Source of the DNA: Neopestalotiopsis rosae
Lineage: Eukaryota; Ascomycota; Sordariomycetes; Amphisphaeriales; Sporocadaceae
Reading direction: 5' to 3'
DNA: 64,000 nucleotides
NCBI GenBank assembly: GCA_023078685.1
Contig: JALGAS010000008.1
Coordinates: 2,108,001-2,172,000, forward strand
The notes under the pieces were generated by a model, which was not told the origin of the DNA, did no database searches, and was given only the letters and a program-made list of their open reading frames with translations. A program made the translations under genes and the position numbers. Positions within the stretch are counted from its first letter, which is position 1, and every line of letters starts with the position of its first letter. This document shows positions 47,090-58,664 of this stretch, piece after piece.

Positions 47090-50000
47090 GGTCTGAATTG
47101 TCTCAATGGTGTTGAAACAAACTTTCTAAAGCCTTTTCAGCACAGATACGATGACTTGCTGCTACAGTTCTTCCCAAAGAAGTCCCCAGAGATTGCTGAT
47201 TTTCTCCGCCCTCGGTCGGTGAGAATCCGATAAAATATTGGCGGGCTCGCGACATTTCGCGATCGGTTATCTCCCCGCCTTCGGGCCCTGCCGGTACCGC
47301 TCTTATCGGCATTGTGAATCCCGCTGCTTACATAGCAGAATACCGATTTGGTTCTAGTTCTTTACATGCATCCGTCGATGTTTGTAGAATCTTGCAGTAG
47401 TAATGCGTTCGAGACAAGAATCATCCAGTGTTGAACACCATTTTCTTGCCAGACTCGGTCGCTTGGAAAATAAGCATCTCTTTTTTCATTCTGACATGAT
47501 GGCGGAGAGACAGCATAAACGCCCGCCGCCCAATATACCGCTTGCTTCATATAAGAATGCCGCTAGACCCCGAGACGGAAGGTTTCCGTCAGCAACAGCA
47601 GCAGCAAATTTCCGAGACAACTTTTATTTTTTGCCCCGACGGTGGTATGTAAATTCTTTTTTTGCCCTGTGCACAGTATGGCTGCTGGGGCTGCCTTGTA
47701 CATGTAAAGTTCAATTACCGATTCTACGTCACACAAGAACACGGCACACCAAATGAAAAACTGCTTTAAATCGTTCCTCGCGGTCGGATTGGCCCCCAGA
47801 GAGATGATGATCTGACCGACGCGAGCACTTGGCGATCCTTTAAGAAAGTCAGGTAGGTCCCAGGGGGCCTGCATATACTGTGTGTTCTGTGTTTTGTGCT
47901 CTGTACGCGGTTGCGCGCGAGCACTTGCGCAGGTACATAGTAGACGCTGTTGATGGTGTCACCCGACTAATGCAACAGCAAAGGGGTGGTCTAGGTTCTC
48001 TTTGCGAGTCGTACAGATTTTAGATGATTTCGACCGCAACCCAACCCAACCAGTGGCAGCGAGCGATTTTGTTGGAAGACCAGACCAAAAAGCGAACAAA
48101 TCCTTAATGAAGTGAGAGCCCGTGTCTTTGTTAAATAAGGAGCAGACTCACGGGTGACAAGCCTTCGCACAGCGGTAGGAACACGAAATAATTATACATT
48201 GAGACATGTGATGATTGCGCCCAGATCTTGCCGAAAACATAATGTACATAATAGTCGCGCGCGGAGTATGTACCTTGCTGCCAAAACTCGGTACCTACAT
48301 TGTATGCAATGTACACAATTTAAAGCCCTTGCTCGTTGCGCATCGTACATAGTAGCACGTACATAACAGCATGTATGGACGGAGTATGTATATATTCCGT
48401 AGCCTTTCGATTTCCCGCGCATAAACGATTGGCACTGGCTGTGATCCAGAAGATTGCAGATGATGCGCCTTACCAGATAATCCCACACAGTTCACGACAC
48501 TACGCTTCTGACCGGGTTTAGATCAGAGAGGCCTCAGATCTCCGGCGCTCCCTACTGGCCCATGACCCGGCCGTGGGGAACTCACTTGCCCACTGTGTAC
48601 CTGGCCCTACCTTGCCCACCTTGGCCTATGATGCAGTCTAGGGTATGATGGGCTCCAGGGTCGTTCGGTTGAAACGCTCGGGATGTCGACGCTATTCCTG
48701 TCATTTGCCAGTTGATGGCATTTTAGCTTTGCCCTCTCTCCCAGGCAACTCCCAGTAGGTATTTCGAGAAAGGAAAAGAAAGGTAGTGTACAGTAGCCCA
48801 CGATCCACGATCCACGATTGACTTCTCCAGTAGCTCGCTGCCTTTCCACGCATACGTATTCGGGTTACGGAGCTACGGACTACAAGTGGTTCCCTCTCAG
48901 ACGCGGCCCCCCTTTCCCTCCTTGGCCCAGGCCCTGTTTTTTTTACCAGCTTTGCCCAGCTTTGACAGTCTACCCGGTAGTACAGTAGCTCCAAGTCCGC
49001 AGCACCAACGTTGGCCCCAACGGCCAGTGGCTTATTCTGTCCCCTGGGGTGTGTGTGGTCTTTGGGTGGCTGATCCGCTGATCCTCGATGCGTCATGGTG
49101 TATCCGAACACAGCCGCTGTTGTCTCACATCAAATTCCAGGAGGGAATTTCAGAGCTTTGTATTCGTTCGAAAATATGGAAGGGAAGGGTTCAAGAAAAG
49201 ATGCCACCGCATTTGTGCTCAGTGTGAGTTCATATGGTCTCCCGAGGTATATACCTTAATTTGCTCGTACTCGCACCGTACTGTGAGCTTCTCATCCCTC
49301 ATCAACATCGTCATGGTCACTGCCCTCACTCTTTCTATACTGTAGTTGCGCATGATGACCACAGACAAAGTAATGAGTAATATTCCTGCTACATCAACAC
49401 GCCAAACACCAGCGGATCCTCGGGTCCCTGTCAAATTGTCGATAAATTTGGAAAGCAGACTTGACTAGAAGAAGTTTCACAAATCCTTCTTTGCACAGGG
49501 ATCCGTCCTTCTTTTTTCTGATCAAGGCAGTCAGACATTCATTCATTTCATTTCCAGTTCATCAGCCCAAGAAGGCTGTAGCCTGTTTGACGGACGGACG
49601 AGTAACATCAGCACTTTATCCGCATCCGAAATCATAAGCAGGAAAAGCAGGCTTCAGCTCCCTCTCTCTTATTACATAGTACACACACACACACACAAAA
49701 GAAAGTCCCGAGGTGTCTCCTCAAGCAGTGAGCCTAACCCCCGGTACCCGGTTCTGTTCGCAGAAACTTGGAATCTGGAATCCTGGATCTACACTGCTAC
49801 GATACTTTACCCACCCACCCAGTTCACTTCATCGGTTCCATCCACTATTCTTCCCTCGCCCAACAGCCATTCCCCTCCAACCTCTCCACAGCGCCGCGTG
49901 AGATTTTCAACATTGTACCTGCATTAGTCTGCCTATAGAACAGGGATCGTTTTTACTCACGCAGGCTTCGAGAAAATATATCTGCGACTACACTTGCGGG

Positions 50001-50311
50001 CCACCCTCTTTTTGCTATTTTGTCGTTGGCTTTTTTTTTTCCGCGCCCATTTTTTCCCTTTCCTCTCAAGTCTACTGTGTACGGTGTTCGTGGAGAGGAT
50101 GCATCACTTTGCGGCCTTGACCTTGATCCTGACCGCCTGCGAAACTCAGCTGTAATATTACCCATTATACTACCACAGTACCAACTTCGCCTCATTTTGC
50201 CTTGTGTTCCAGACCTTGCCCGCTGTTGTCACACAGTACCTGTTCGTACCTCTTGGCCTAGGACGGGGTCTCGGTTTTATCTACACAAGCCGTTATTATT
50301 TATTATTCATC
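47090..50311. promoter_or_regulatory. Divergent intergenic region, 3.2 kb
   Basis: It lies between the MFS gene (minus) and an unknown gene (plus). A long pyrimidine-rich leader precedes the plus-strand start at 50312, with poly-T near 50029-50040 and an AC repeat at 49681-49697. Around 48240-48380 there is dense GTACATA/TGTACAT sequence with partial dyad symmetry. No coding frame is credible. Confidence 0.5.
49681..49697. repeat. AC dinucleotide repeat
   Basis: Eight and a half copies of AC in the probable leader of the gene at 50312. Confidence 0.9.
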
Positions 50312-52501
50312 ATGGAGTGGAACACGGCCACACTGTTGGCACCAAGGACGGGTGGTCGTTCACGTTTCTCAAAAGCGCTGCCCATGCCGCCTTCTCCTCC
50401 GCATGAGACTACTCCCGAGTCTATTCTTGCTGCTGCGAGTAGTACTCCCAAAACTCCCACCACTGCCACATCTCCAGCTTTTCAGATTCCTCGAAAACTG
50501 CCTGGACTGCCCAACATGGCGACGACCATGGCACTTCCGCCGAGGAAGGACTCTGTCGGAGCCCGATTCATCCCAAAGCCTATAAACTCACCACTACCGG
50601 CCCTTCCGGCCCTTCCGGCCAATGTCTCCTCGCCACTGGAGTTGCAGAAGAAGATGCCTCCGATACCCAGAAAGGCCGTGGCATCACCACCTCTAGCCGG
50701 CACTGCCTTCACCTCACCACCGCCACCTGATACCCAGCTTGAGCCAGAAGCCGTTGACCCGGTGAAGCTCAAGCGTAAGTCTTCTATATCGAGTCTGCTG
50801 TCGGCCTACTCAAATACCTCTTCAGACTCGATACACATGTACTCCTCACACCGCAGCTCAGATACAAAGGGTAGCGAGGCTTCACTTTCACCAGACCGGG
50901 GGGACGGGCAGCGTGACGGACAACAAAGAGACTTTTCATCAGCATACACGGCGTTGTCAAGGAATCCATATGAAGAGCCCTCGGCGCGTGAAAAGGAAAT
51001 AATGATGCATGAGCCGTTGCCGCCTCCTCCACCAATGAAGGAAGCCAATGCGTCGCCACGGCCGGCAGCACAGCGAAACGGGTTGCCCGCCACGCCGAGG
51101 GGTGACAGACCAGCTCCAGCTCCTCCAGCAGCGGCTGTCCCGGCAACGACAATGCAAAAGGACGGCGACGCATTCAGCTCATCTTCACGAAAGACGCCGT
51201 CCCCACCACCCCGGCGCGAAATTTGGCGGAGGAGAGCATCGTCGAAATCAGATCGAAGCATTGCGGTTTCTGGACTCAAGCTTGCTGTGAGTCACGGGTC
51301 AACCGCAGCGACGACGATGGCAGCTTCACAGCCGGCCCTTGCAGAGGGGCTCTCGCAGCAGAAATCGGCATCACACCCAGCCATTCTCAACCCAACTTTG
51401 GCAGTCAATGGTGAAAATAGCTCTCAGCTGCCACCACAGCCCAATTCTGGTCTACCAGGTCGCAACGTCAGGCCACAGGCACAACCGCAACCACAACAGT
51501 CGATTGCCAACAACAATGAGAACGGCAGTTTCGACAACGAGGACGAGATGAAGAGACTCCGGGAGCTCAAGATGCAGGCCTTGGGCCAACGCACCAGTCA
51601 GGAATCTGACAAGTCCACATTACAACCTCAAGCTATAGATTCGCCCACCCTGAAGCCATCACCAGCCGGCTCCCCTACAGCTCAAGGAGCCATCGGAAGC
51701 GCCAGGACTGCACCCGACGCCCAGCCGCCCTTGTCGCCTCCGAGCAAGTCCCTCAAGCGCCGCGATATTGGAAGGAAGCCCAGCCTGCAGAACATGAACA
51801 AGGGCAACGAAGCTGGCGCCGCCCAGCATCTCCGAGAGGCCAGAAGTGCCATTGACCTGAGGGCCGCCCGCGACAAGCAGCAGGCCGACGCCGCCGCTGC
51901 CACCATGGAAAACTTCCCGACGCTCGAGCCACCGCACTTCCCCGGACAGTACTACGGAGGTGCCCCGTCGCCGCGATCGCCGCGCACTCGCGGACTGTCC
52001 AGCGCCTCCAACGCCAGCGGACGCCGGGTCCCCAACCCCCAGCTCATGGTGACGTCGCCGGCCACGCCGCCGGTGCCGAGGCCGCGGGTCGAGTACAAGG
52101 ACATGGAGTACGTCGAGATGACGCCACAGGAGCAAAACGACCTCTCCGCCGCCATCACCCGGGCCTTTGGCAACCGCAGCAGGGAGTGGGCCAAGGTCGC
52201 TGCTGCTACTACCCCGAACAAGGACGGCGTGTGGCCGTGCAGAGAGCTCTCGGCCGACCACCTCACGTGCCCCTCCGACCACCGGGGCTGGATCAGCACC
52301 CCCAACGTCCACTACCCCATCGCCTGCATGCTCTGCCACGACGGCAGCAAGGAGTCCCGGCGCGTCTGCCGCAGCTGTGGCATCCGCGTCTGCCCCGGCT
52401 GCTCCGAGCTCCTGACTGGCGTCAAGATTGAGAACCTAGACTTCAACGCCCTGGCCAGCAAGGAGAAGGAGAAGGAGGACGCCATTGTCGGCGAACAATA
52501 A
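50312..52501 (+). CDS. Disordered protein with a C-terminal cysteine cluster, unknown function
   Basis: Intronless, 729 aa from the ATG at 50312. The frame is open 36 codons further upstream (ATG at 50204), but that part looks like leader. Most of the protein is low-complexity, rich in Pro, Ser and Ala, with several PPxP runs (PSPP, PLPPPPPM, PAPPAA) that could bind SH3 domains. A conserved-looking C-terminal domain starts near residue 590 (MEYVEMTPQEQNDLSAAITRAF in two blocks). It ends with Cys/His residues spaced CMLCH...CRSCGIRVCPGCSELL, which look like a small zinc-binding fold. I cannot name the family. A scaffold or signalling role is only a guess from the composition. Confidence 0.85.
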   Translation: MEWNTATLLAPRTGGRSRFSKALPMPPSPPHETTPESILAAASSTPKTPTTATSPAFQIPRKLPGLPNMATTMALPPRKDSVGARFIPKPINSPLPALPALPANVSSPLELQKKMPPIPRKAVASPPLAGTAFTSPPPPDTQLEPEAVDPVKLKRKSSISSLLSAYSNTSSDSIHMYSSHRSSDTKGSEASLSPDRGDGQRDGQQRDFSSAYTALSRNPYEEPSAREKEIMMHEPLPPPPPMKEANASPRPAAQRNGLPATPRGDRPAPAPPAAAVPATTMQKDGDAFSSSSRKTPSPPPRREIWRRRASSKSDRSIAVSGLKLAVSHGSTAATTMAASQPALAEGLSQQKSASHPAILNPTLAVNGENSSQLPPQPNSGLPGRNVRPQAQPQPQQSIANNNENGSFDNEDEMKRLRELKMQALGQRTSQESDKSTLQPQAIDSPTLKPSPAGSPTAQGAIGSARTAPDAQPPLSPPSKSLKRRDIGRKPSLQNMNKGNEAGAAQHLREARSAIDLRAARDKQQADAAAATMENFPTLEPPHFPGQYYGGAPSPRSPRTRGLSSASNASGRRVPNPQLMVTSPATPPVPRPRVEYKDMEYVEMTPQEQNDLSAAITRAFGNRSREWAKVAAATTPNKDGVWPCRELSADHLTCPSDHRGWISTPNVHYPIACMLCHDGSKESRRVCRSCGIRVCPGCSELLTGVKIENLDFNALASKEKEKEDAIVGEQ

Positions 52502-53445
52502 AGTGTTTCGCCGTATTTTTTGACGACGAAGACGGGCGCCAGGATGCGCATCCCTTCAACCACTTGAACATTCTTGAACATTTTTGGGTTCCTTGCATAT
52601 AGCAGAACCATAGGGAAAGGAAAGCATCGGAAAAACAACTGGAAAACACATGTGGCGTTTCTGAGGCTGTATATATAGGTAGAGAAGACCTCATATGGAC
52701 GCATACCTTCACTGGGAGGTTTGTACAAGTAGATACCACAACCATGATTCACACGCATCATGACCCTTCCGGTCCAAAGGAACGGACGGCAGAACAGAAT
52801 ACAAAAAATAAAAAAGTATATATCCAAAGCTAGACACCTTGAACTGTGACTTGACTCTGCAGGTGTCATCGCTCAGCTCTGGGTTCCTTGGTATAAGAAG
52901 AACATATCTGGCCACAGGACCATATTGTAATCATAGGTTTCTTGCCTGGACGATCATAGATGATACTTTCTGTTGAGCAGAGCTTGGTGAAACTGGATGA
53001 TGAATTGCTTGAAATCACAACCGACCAAGTCATGATAGCCAAAGTGAATAAAATGAAAAGAGAAGAAGAATAAAACCAATGGGTTTCCATGAGTGACGCG
53101 AGCTTGGGAAGTCTTTAATGTCTTGGCCCGCAGCAGTGTGCCAGGAGATGAGATCTGAGATCTCCCAGGGCTGAGATAAGCCTAAATGTGCTGCGACAGG
53201 CACACCTAAAGCCCGCTGCAGTCCCCTGCCGACTCGGCACTATTTAGTGGTTACACCCGAAAATCAGAGCGATTCCAGGGGACAGCGTTGAGTTACTGTA
53301 CCCACTAATGAACCTCTGACGTACCCGCCTCTGCAGCCGAGGCGCGATGGATAAGGGACCTCCCTTGTTGATGTGCCCCTACCTACGGATTGCGATCCTA
53401 CGATTATAAACATTACCAGGCTCGCTCACTTGCAACCTCGCGACC
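52502..53445. other. Intergenic between two same-strand genes
   Basis: About 0.94 kb with short open frames only. It holds the 3' flank of the cysteine-cluster gene and the promoter of the next one. Confidence 0.5.
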
Positions 53446-55185
53446 ATGTCCTCCACGACGGGACTGAGTCGGACACGCTCACTACGACAGCCTCCTGCGA
53501 CGTCACGAAATCAATTGACCCAAAGAGATGGCGCAAACAATGCCAGCGAGTCCGGAAGCGCATCGCCGAGTCGGCTGCCCCAGATCAAGCCCTTGACAAG
53601 GTCAGGGACTATATCGGGAACCACTTCATCGTCGTCGACCGCATCGTCCGCAGCAACGGCGCGCAGCAGGGCCGCGAGCTCGGCAAAGAACACTACAACC
53701 ACTGCTTCGGGAAGACCGCTCTCGGGGATATTCTCTAGCAAACCATCAACCACATCTACCACCACATCGTCAACGACGACAGCCACGAGACAGCGAGCGC
53801 CGACGGGGCCTGAAAATGCGACCGCCGCCAGACCGCTAGGCCGGGCGCCTTCAATACGACAGGTCTCTAGCCAGCAGCAGCCAACGGCAACGACAACGAG
53901 TACCACCGGTAGAAGGGTGCCCTCGTCGTCGGGAAGCAGCATTACCACTGCAAAGCGCCCAACATCCTCGGGGGGTCTCCCCTCCTCATCCGCCTCCAAG
54001 ACCAGAGCCCCGACGCACACGAGAGCCAAGAGCACGGCCACGGCGCTGACGGCCGCGACAACGCTGCGACCGCCCATCTCGTCGACAAGCTCGACAACAA
54101 ACTCCTCGGTCGCCGGCAGGGGTTCGCCCTCGTCCGCGAGCACCACATCTACGGTATCCCACGCCAGCCGGCCCAGCACGACGAGGCTACACGCGCGCAA
54201 CGCCTCACAGAGCGCAGCAGCTGCAGCAGTACCACAGTCACCAGTCGCTTCCTCTCGCGGACAACAACATCGCCCCGCCTTTGACACGAACCAGCAGCAC
54301 TACTCGCCGCTCAAGGCGCACGCGCCCAAGCCGCTGACCTCGACGTTCCTGGCGCCGCCCTCGCCGTCCAAGCTGCCGTCCAACGTGGCCATCAGCGCCG
54401 AGACGTCGCGGCTGCAGACGGAGCTGCTCCAGCTGTCCCTGCTGCACCGCGAGGCCGGCGCCGTCACGCGCCAGTGGCACGAGAGCGCCCGGCGGAAGCT
54501 CGGGAGGCGGTTCAAGGAGGCCGCGGCCCAGCACGAGAGCGTGTGCGCCCGGGAGCGCGACGGCGTCGAGGCGCGCAACGTCGCGGCCCTGCTGCGCTGG
54601 GGCAGCAGCAGTCAAGAGGGAGGCAGGCTGGGCCTGGAGGAAAAGTTGCAGGCCCTGGATCAGATCCTCGACGGTGTCTGGGCCCTGAGCGACCCCGAAG
54701 GGGGCAGATACGGCCGGGTCGTCGAGGGCTTCGAGGCGTGGGCCGGCCGGATGGCGAACATCATGGCCAAGCGCCGGAGCGGGCGCGCAGACGACCTGGT
54801 GCGCGGCGACGAGCCGGTGCTCTTTGTGAGCGATCTCGACGTCCGCTGGAAGGACGAGTGCCCCGGTCTCGTCAGGAAGCTCGAAGCGTGGTGTCTAATG
54901 CTTAATGAGATTGGCCCGGCGCCCGACAACAACGAGTCGTCTTCTTCTTCTTCCGACAACGAACACGGGGGGCGACCCCAGCAGCGGTCCAGCCTCTCAC
55001 GAATATTGGAAGGCTGCACGAGCCTGGTGGTGGACATGCTCGCCGAGCTCGAGGTCATGCTCGATATCGAGCGGGATGCGCGCAGGTCCGAGGACGACTG
55101 GATCGAGAGGATGAGCGAGCAGCTCAAGATTGGCGACCACGAGACCATGGATCGGGAGCCTCCACTGTGGAAAATGGTTATATGA
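53446..55185 (+). CDS. Ser/Thr-rich protein with helical C-terminal half, unknown function
   Basis: Intronless, 579 aa. Residues 1-290 are extremely rich in Ser, Thr and Ala (runs such as TTSTTTSSTTTAT) with scattered Arg, so disordered and basic. Residues from about 310 form predicted helices beginning LQTELLQLSLLHREAGAVTR and QWHESARRKLGRRFKEAA, with heptad-like spacing, and later WKDECPGLVRKLEAWCLML and LVVDMLAELEVMLDIERDAR. There is no signal peptide or TM segment. A disordered basic N-terminus with a coiled-coil C-terminus is common in cytoskeleton or spindle proteins, but I do not recognise this one. The opposite strand also has a long frame here, caused by the repeat composition. Confidence 0.85.
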   Translation: MSSTTGLSRTRSLRQPPATSRNQLTQRDGANNASESGSASPSRLPQIKPLTRSGTISGTTSSSSTASSAATARSRAASSAKNTTTTASGRPLSGIFSSKPSTTSTTTSSTTTATRQRAPTGPENATAARPLGRAPSIRQVSSQQQPTATTTSTTGRRVPSSSGSSITTAKRPTSSGGLPSSSASKTRAPTHTRAKSTATALTAATTLRPPISSTSSTTNSSVAGRGSPSSASTTSTVSHASRPSTTRLHARNASQSAAAAAVPQSPVASSRGQQHRPAFDTNQQHYSPLKAHAPKPLTSTFLAPPSPSKLPSNVAISAETSRLQTELLQLSLLHREAGAVTRQWHESARRKLGRRFKEAAAQHESVCARERDGVEARNVAALLRWGSSSQEGGRLGLEEKLQALDQILDGVWALSDPEGGRYGRVVEGFEAWAGRMANIMAKRRSGRADDLVRGDEPVLFVSDLDVRWKDECPGLVRKLEAWCLMLNEIGPAPDNNESSSSSSDNEHGGRPQQRSSLSRILEGCTSLVVDMLAELEVMLDIERDARRSEDDWIERMSEQLKIGDHETMDREPPLWKMVI

Positions 55186-55447
55186 AGTTCACAACAGAAA
55201 CTAATCATGAATATAATAATAATCTCAAAAAAGCGGTTAAGTCATGTAATATTTTTCTTCACAAGTGTTCGATCTATTGTTGCGCTGTTCCTATGTATGT
55301 TTGGGAGTGCAATACCTGTTTGAACCTCGGCGCGCCGACTGGTTGTTGATCTTGCAGCTGTCATCATCTATTCATGCAATCATAAAAGCGGCCGAAAGGA
55401 AGGGGAAAAGATATTTACATGCCAAAGAAGAGAGCGGCAAAAACACA

Positions 55448-57922
55448 TCAATCGTCCCATAGCCTGACCCTTTCCTTGGTCTTGCCGCCCATGGGCTGCA
55501 GCCCAAATATGTCCTCGGGCAGGGCGCTCTTCCCACCGCTCCCGTCCTCTCCCCCGGCCCCCGGCTCCTCATCGCCAAACAGGAACGCCGTCCTCTGGCG
55601 GTCGGCATTGTCCGAGGACTTTTTGTGGTGTTTCTTGGCGGCGGGCTTGGGCTTGGACGACGACGACGACGACAAGGACGACGATTCAAAGGCCGAGCCC
55701 TTTGGTCCCGTGGCCGAGGACGCCGATTGGTCCGGCTCGAGCATCCAGGCAAAGGAGGACTGGGCCAGGGTCGAGCGGGTCGGGATCGGTGGGTGCGGTC
55801 TCTGCAGTACGGGAGGCGGCGCCGGCTGTGAGGTGGTCAGCGGATCGGCTTCCGCGGTTGCGGCTGCCTCTGCTATCGTGGGGGTTACGTCTGCGGCGTG
55901 CTCGACTTCGGCTATCACGGGTAGCGTGGCGATCTGGTCTGCCTCTGGTGCAGGCGAGGTCACTGCTCCAGAGGACTGCGCGTTTGTTGCAGTAGCAGCT
56001 GCGTCAGACGGCAAACCTGGCTCGGCGTCTGCTGGTAGTGGTATCGACGCATCGTCGTCGTGGGCGAATGGAGGAACCTCGGGCAGCGCGACGGTCGAGT
56101 CTTCCAGATAGACCTTGACAAACTGGATCTTGGCGGCGGCGATTTGCAAGGCCTCTCCGTGCTTCTTCTTATCCTCCATATCAGAAGCCGCCAGCGCATG
56201 CAAGTTTGCGAGCGTCTCTTCCAACATGACGGCGAGCTGCTTGTTTCTCCGGTCCAGAGCCGCGACCGCTTGCATTGCCGTCGTGTTGGGGCCGGGTTCA
56301 GCAAACAAATCACGGCCTGCCTTGATGTTGCTTCTGGCCTCGTTGACGTTGCGCCTGATTTCCCCCAGTGCATCACGGACCGCCTGGTTCACGCCCAGCT
56401 TCTCGCCTCTCTGAAATATGCCTTTGGCTGCTCCTTGGAACAGAGCCTCTACTCCACCCGGCTGTTGTATGAATCGCGTGGGGAAACGCGAGGGCGACAG
56501 CGGCGACTTTCTGCCGTTGGCTGTCTGCTTAATATCCAGACCCGACGGCTTTGGCGTGGTTGGTCTGGATGACGCTGTGGCGGGAGCTGGTTGTCTACCT
56601 GTATACTTCAGAACCAGCGCTGAGCCTCCGTCTGGGTTCAAGTGGTCCCTCAGGTATAGGGCATCGTCTACAAATGTGTGTGGCCCATGAGGTTCCTGTG
56701 GTGATGGATACTTGAGGAGCAATTGCAGCGCGACGGAATAATCAGCTTCGAGTACTGTACAACCAGTCAGTTCCTCATCCTCAGCATGGCCGTGTTGAGA
56801 CTTACATTCCCAGCGTATCCTGAGCAGCATGGAGGTGCATATCAGGTCTACCAGATCGAGGCTTGGGTCAACCGAAAAAAGAGTGTCCCACAGCACAAGC
56901 ATTTGCTCAAATGGATACTCGCGTGAGAATAAAAGTCGAATCCAACGGCTGCTGCCTTTAGTGATGTACCCGAAAGCCATGGGTCATTCTAGAAACTTAC
57001 ATCAGGAATATTTGTGGCAAGATCTCGATAGTTGTGAGATGGGTTGAAAGGTCTGGATCAACTTTATACAAAAGAACTTCATGTATGTGCTGGCTTTTTT
57101 CGACAATAGTAGACCGGCCAATGCTCTTTGGATTCTCGTCTGTTTCGTAAAAGGACTTTGCGCGATCCATCACCTTGGAAAATAGGGTAAACGCATCGTG
57201 CTCGATAAAATTCGCGTCTAGCATCTCCACCATGGTGAGATCCGCCGAGCCTTCAGATGCCTCGCCGTTCGGGTTGATGGCATCTTGCTCTAGGACGTAT
57301 ACGATTGGCGCCAGTAGCTCGTGCATTCCTTGCCGATAGCCGCCAACATCTGGATTGAGTTTGCAGTATATGAACAAGACATCGAGGATGAGCGTCTGAG
57401 TACGCGGCTCATGGTAGAATGGCTCATCTGGGAGACGCTGCACATCTTGTAGGATCTCTGCCCGCAATGTTTCATCCTGCCGTAGAGTATTCCAGGGCGA
57501 CTATGGAAGATGATTAATACCATGCCGTGACCAACAAACACAGGAGGGACGTACATCTGGATCATCAGCGAGCGGATCGCTGCTCACATTGGCCAAGTAC
57601 TCTGGATGCTTGATGTATTTTAAGAAGTGATCTCGGAGAGATGCATACGTGCTTCTGGACTCCAATAAGGCATGAGACCAGTTTGCAGTACTAGAACCTT
57701 GTCCGAGAAGGAAGACCTTCCAGCACACAGATCTGCATCCTGCGATACAGGGACTTTCGGGCCCATTGGACTTGACCGCCTGTTGCAGGTCAGATATGCT
57801 GGAGCTATGCTTGATCGTTTCTTGCCATCGCGGGCTGTGATTATCGGTCAGACCAGCGACTCCAAAGTATAGTCAGATTGACAGAAGGATTGATCTCACG
57901 TTGATTCCGCCAGGGATCTCAT
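55448..57922 (-). CDS. TBC-domain Rab GTPase-activating protein (TBC1D5-like)
   Basis: Five exons on the minus strand: 57922-57900, 57834-57555, 57500-57001, 56948-56806 and 56754-55448, giving 750 aa. The introns are 65, 54, 52 and 51 nt. Each junction restores the TBC fold, e.g. IFLI joined to RWIRLLFSREYPFEQ. The catalytic arginine is in the IxxDxxR motif ILQDVQR (Arg123), and the glutamine finger is in GGYRQGMHEL (Gln158). Both are present, so GAP activity is likely. After the domain (to about 330), a long disordered tail includes a helical middle (LDRRNKQLAVMLEETLANL) and Ser/Ala-rich stretches. TBC1D5-like proteins act on Rab7-type GTPases in endosome or autophagy traffic. The first exon is only 23 nt. 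Confidence 0.92.
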
Positions 57923-58664
57923 GATGAAAAGATCCCGGCTGCTCACAATGAGGTCGGTGGATTGATCGGTACCTGCAGCTAGAGACGTTGTAGATGCAGG
58001 TGACCAGATTACTGACTAACCATGTGATTACAAGAAGTATGCATGTAGGTGAGATACGGTAGGTAGGTCATGTAGGTTAGTTAGGCGGTTAGGCAGTTCA
58101 AACAGAGTTAGGTGCCTTTACCTTGCTCGCCTTGCTCTAACCGTGCGCCCGCCCGCCGTCATCGCTGCCCGGCTTGGAGGGGTCAATTAGCGTGGGCCAG
58201 GGTCATTTATGTCCGATTATGCGGGGTCCTGGCAAGATGCCATTGAGGAGAACGTTAAACATTTGCATTTCATGATGAACCGGCTATTGTGGGTAGATAA
58301 TGTAGGTCTGTATATAAGTAAGTGCACGTGCTACACACTCTCTCCTTGGCTCAAGACGCAGATATCGGAGTGTATCGTGGCGAACTAAACGTCGTGTGTA
58401 CCGCCGGAGATAACTCGTCAATACTGTTGCTGCTGCTGCTCTGAATGACGGCGACCCACTCCCTGACGGCATTGGACCTCGGCGACTGGTGCTGTTGTCA
58501 TTAATCAGCACTTATCCAGATCTACTATTCTCTCCTTCTCACCTTTTTGAGCACACTAGAAGATCTCAAGTTACTGCCTTTACGAGAACGTCCGACATTT
58601 ATCTGTCTTTCTAAGGTCCATTAGATCATACACAAAAGAAAACAATTAGTCACAATCAGGCGGC
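57923..58664. promoter_or_regulatory. Divergent intergenic region between TBC and NADH pyrophosphatase genes
   Basis: About 0.74 kb that must hold both promoters. GTAGGTTAG-like repeats run from about 58046 to 58090. No coding frame is seen. Confidence 0.55.

Noticed and set aside
53511..54287. 258-codon minus-strand frame opposite the Ser/Thr-rich gene
   Set aside because: Repeated ACC/TCG codons give long open antisense frames; the product is a Val/Asp/Glu-rich low-complexity string.
57501..57728. Separate small gene at the start of the TBC gene
   Set aside because: Splicing at 57555/57500 and 57900/57834 joins it in frame to the TBC domain, so it is exon 2 of that gene.
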